Source: Candidatus Kerfeldbacteria bacterium
GTDB lineage: Bacteria; Patescibacteriota; Patescibacteriia; UBA9570
DNA length: 32,579 nucleotides
Direction: 5' to 3'
NCBI GenBank assembly: GCA_016182495.1
Contig: JACPGK010000014.1
Location: 1-32,579, forward strand
The notes beneath the pieces are model-generated. The model did no database searches. It saw nothing but the letters and a program-made list of their open reading frames with translations, and was not told the origin of the DNA. A program made the translations under genes and the position numbers. Below are positions 31,842 through 32,579 of the stretch, in pieces (position 1 is the stretch's first letter; the number at the start of each line of letters is the position of its first letter).

Positions 31842-32579
31842 ATGGAACGGTTCGTTCGTGTCCTCCTGCTCGGCATCATGATGATGTTCGGACTCGTCAA
31901 CACGGCCAGCGCTGAATCCGTTCGGTATCCTCTTAACTCTTACGTCATCACTTCCGCGACCTGCGACTTCATGGGTGAGTGCGACATGACCGGCCTGCAC
32001 ATGGCTGAGGACGTTGTCGCTTCTGCGGGTACCGCTGTGTACGCCCCTGCGAGTGGCACGATCAAGGACAATACTGTGCATACGCTCTACGGCACGGTCG
32101 TTCTTCTTGAAGCGAACGTCGACGGTGACACCGTGGTCTTCCTCATGGGGCACATGCGTCAGGTTGATATCCAGGTTTCGATCGGTCGATCAGTGAACAA
32201 GGGCCAGCTCCTCGGCTACATCGGCACCAACAAGGGTGATCGCAATTCATTATACGACAACGGTGGATGGCCTGATCATCTTCACTTCGGTGTCCACAAG
32301 GGAAGCTATTCCAATGGAACTTCCTGCACCGGAGCGTGGACCTACGCTGGCTACGAAACTTTAGAGTGTGCCTACGATGATTGGTACGACCCCACCGACT
32401 TCATCACCTCCCACCAGATCGACTGCACCGACTACAGTAGCGAGATCTCTGCGGTGAAGACCAGCTACGGCTCCTTCATCGGCACCGCCACCAACGACCC
32501 CCACCTGTACTACCAGAACGGCGAATACAGCGACAACGTCTGCATTCGCGACTACGACGCTAGTGGCTCGTCCGACGGT
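31842..32579 (+). CDS. Secreted M23 (LytM) metallopeptidase, cut by window end
   Basis: At least 246 residues, open to the last base. The signal peptide is residues 1-24 (FVRVLLLGIMMMFGLVNTASA). The M23 zinc ligands are His53 and Asp57 in HMAEDV, and the HxH motif in DHLHFGVHKG (His146, His148). Between them are GTAVYAPASGTI and VNKGQLLGYIGTN, as in LytM/lysostaphin-type endopeptidases. The expected HxGxD is changed to HMAED. It likely cleaves peptidoglycan cross-links. Codons end mostly in C or G (CTC, GGC, ATC), unlike all other genes here, so it may be recently acquired or highly expressed. A GAGG Shine-Dalgarno supports the start. Confidence 0.85.
   Translation, partial: MERFVRVLLLGIMMMFGLVNTASAESVRYPLNSYVITSATCDFMGECDMTGLHMAEDVVASAGTAVYAPASGTIKDNTVHTLYGTVVLLEANVDGDTVVFLMGHMRQVDIQVSIGRSVNKGQLLGYIGTNKGDRNSLYDNGGWPDHLHFGVHKGSYSNGTSCTGAWTYAGYETLECAYDDWYDPTDFITSHQIDCTDYSSEISAVKTSYGSFIGTATNDPHLYYQNGEYSDNVCIRDYDASGSSDG

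Noticed and set aside
32014-32196. Open frames on both strands near the window end
   Set aside because: They are shadows of the M23 peptidase frame that starts at 31842 and runs off the window.

Overview
The window looks like a chromosomal segment of a candidate phyla radiation (Patescibacteria-type) bacterium. The signs are many secreted calcium-loop, Asp-box and beta-helix proteins, an Asn/Thr-rich lipoprotein, M23 peptidases, tRNA genes beside short GC-rich palindromic repeats, and several starts with a -10 box about 8 nt upstream of the ATG, which suggests leaderless mRNAs. TGA is used as a stop, so the genetic code is standard. The lineage is inferred from style, not from a marker gene.

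Layout. (1) 1-4628: a mobile island abutting the 3' end of tRNA-Trp(CCA). It carries an excisionase-like MerR-fold gene, a tyrosine recombinase, two unrecognised membrane proteins (one with a zinc ribbon) and a large serine recombinase whose last codons run into the tRNA. (2) 4586-4824: the tRNA-Trp terminator, the tRNA, a palindromic repeat, and a tRNA-Trp 5' fragment interrupted by a 31-bp palindromic insertion. (3) 4858-13272: a surface-protein region with a decayed FnIII-amidohydrolase, an FG-GAP beta-propeller protein, a frameshifted TSP3/Asp-box protein, a small Ig-like protein, a methyltransferase and a CSLREA beta-helix protein. Two of these share a C-terminal domain I cannot name. (4) 13289-17516: an RND-superfamily transporter, a methyltransferase that overlaps it antisense, and a small zinc-ribbon protein.

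(5) 17649-21672: tRNA-Gln(TTG) followed by a 3.9-kb element bounded by two 79-bp near-identical direct repeats (76/79). Inside are an internally deleted serine recombinase, a small ORF, a BRO-N/DinD-like protein and, 2 bp downstream, a fused primase-superfamily plus SF2 helicase of the type found in TOTE conflict systems. This is the best candidate for an unusual system. Both repeats appear to encode the same recombinase C-terminus, which suggests stepwise accretion of elements at tRNA-Gln.

(6) 21701-26121: a coiled-coil protein, an ABC-2 exporter pair, an SRPBCC protein, a secreted protein of unknown function and a polytopic membrane protein. (7) 26130-32579: tRNA-Pro(GGG), a YadA-head-like adhesin, a TPR-M23 peptidase, a frameshifted membrane-anchored Cys protein, a 456-bp intergenic region with a strong RNA hairpin and a DnaA-box match, a PsbP-like lipoprotein, and an M23 peptidase cut by the window end with codon use unlike its neighbours.
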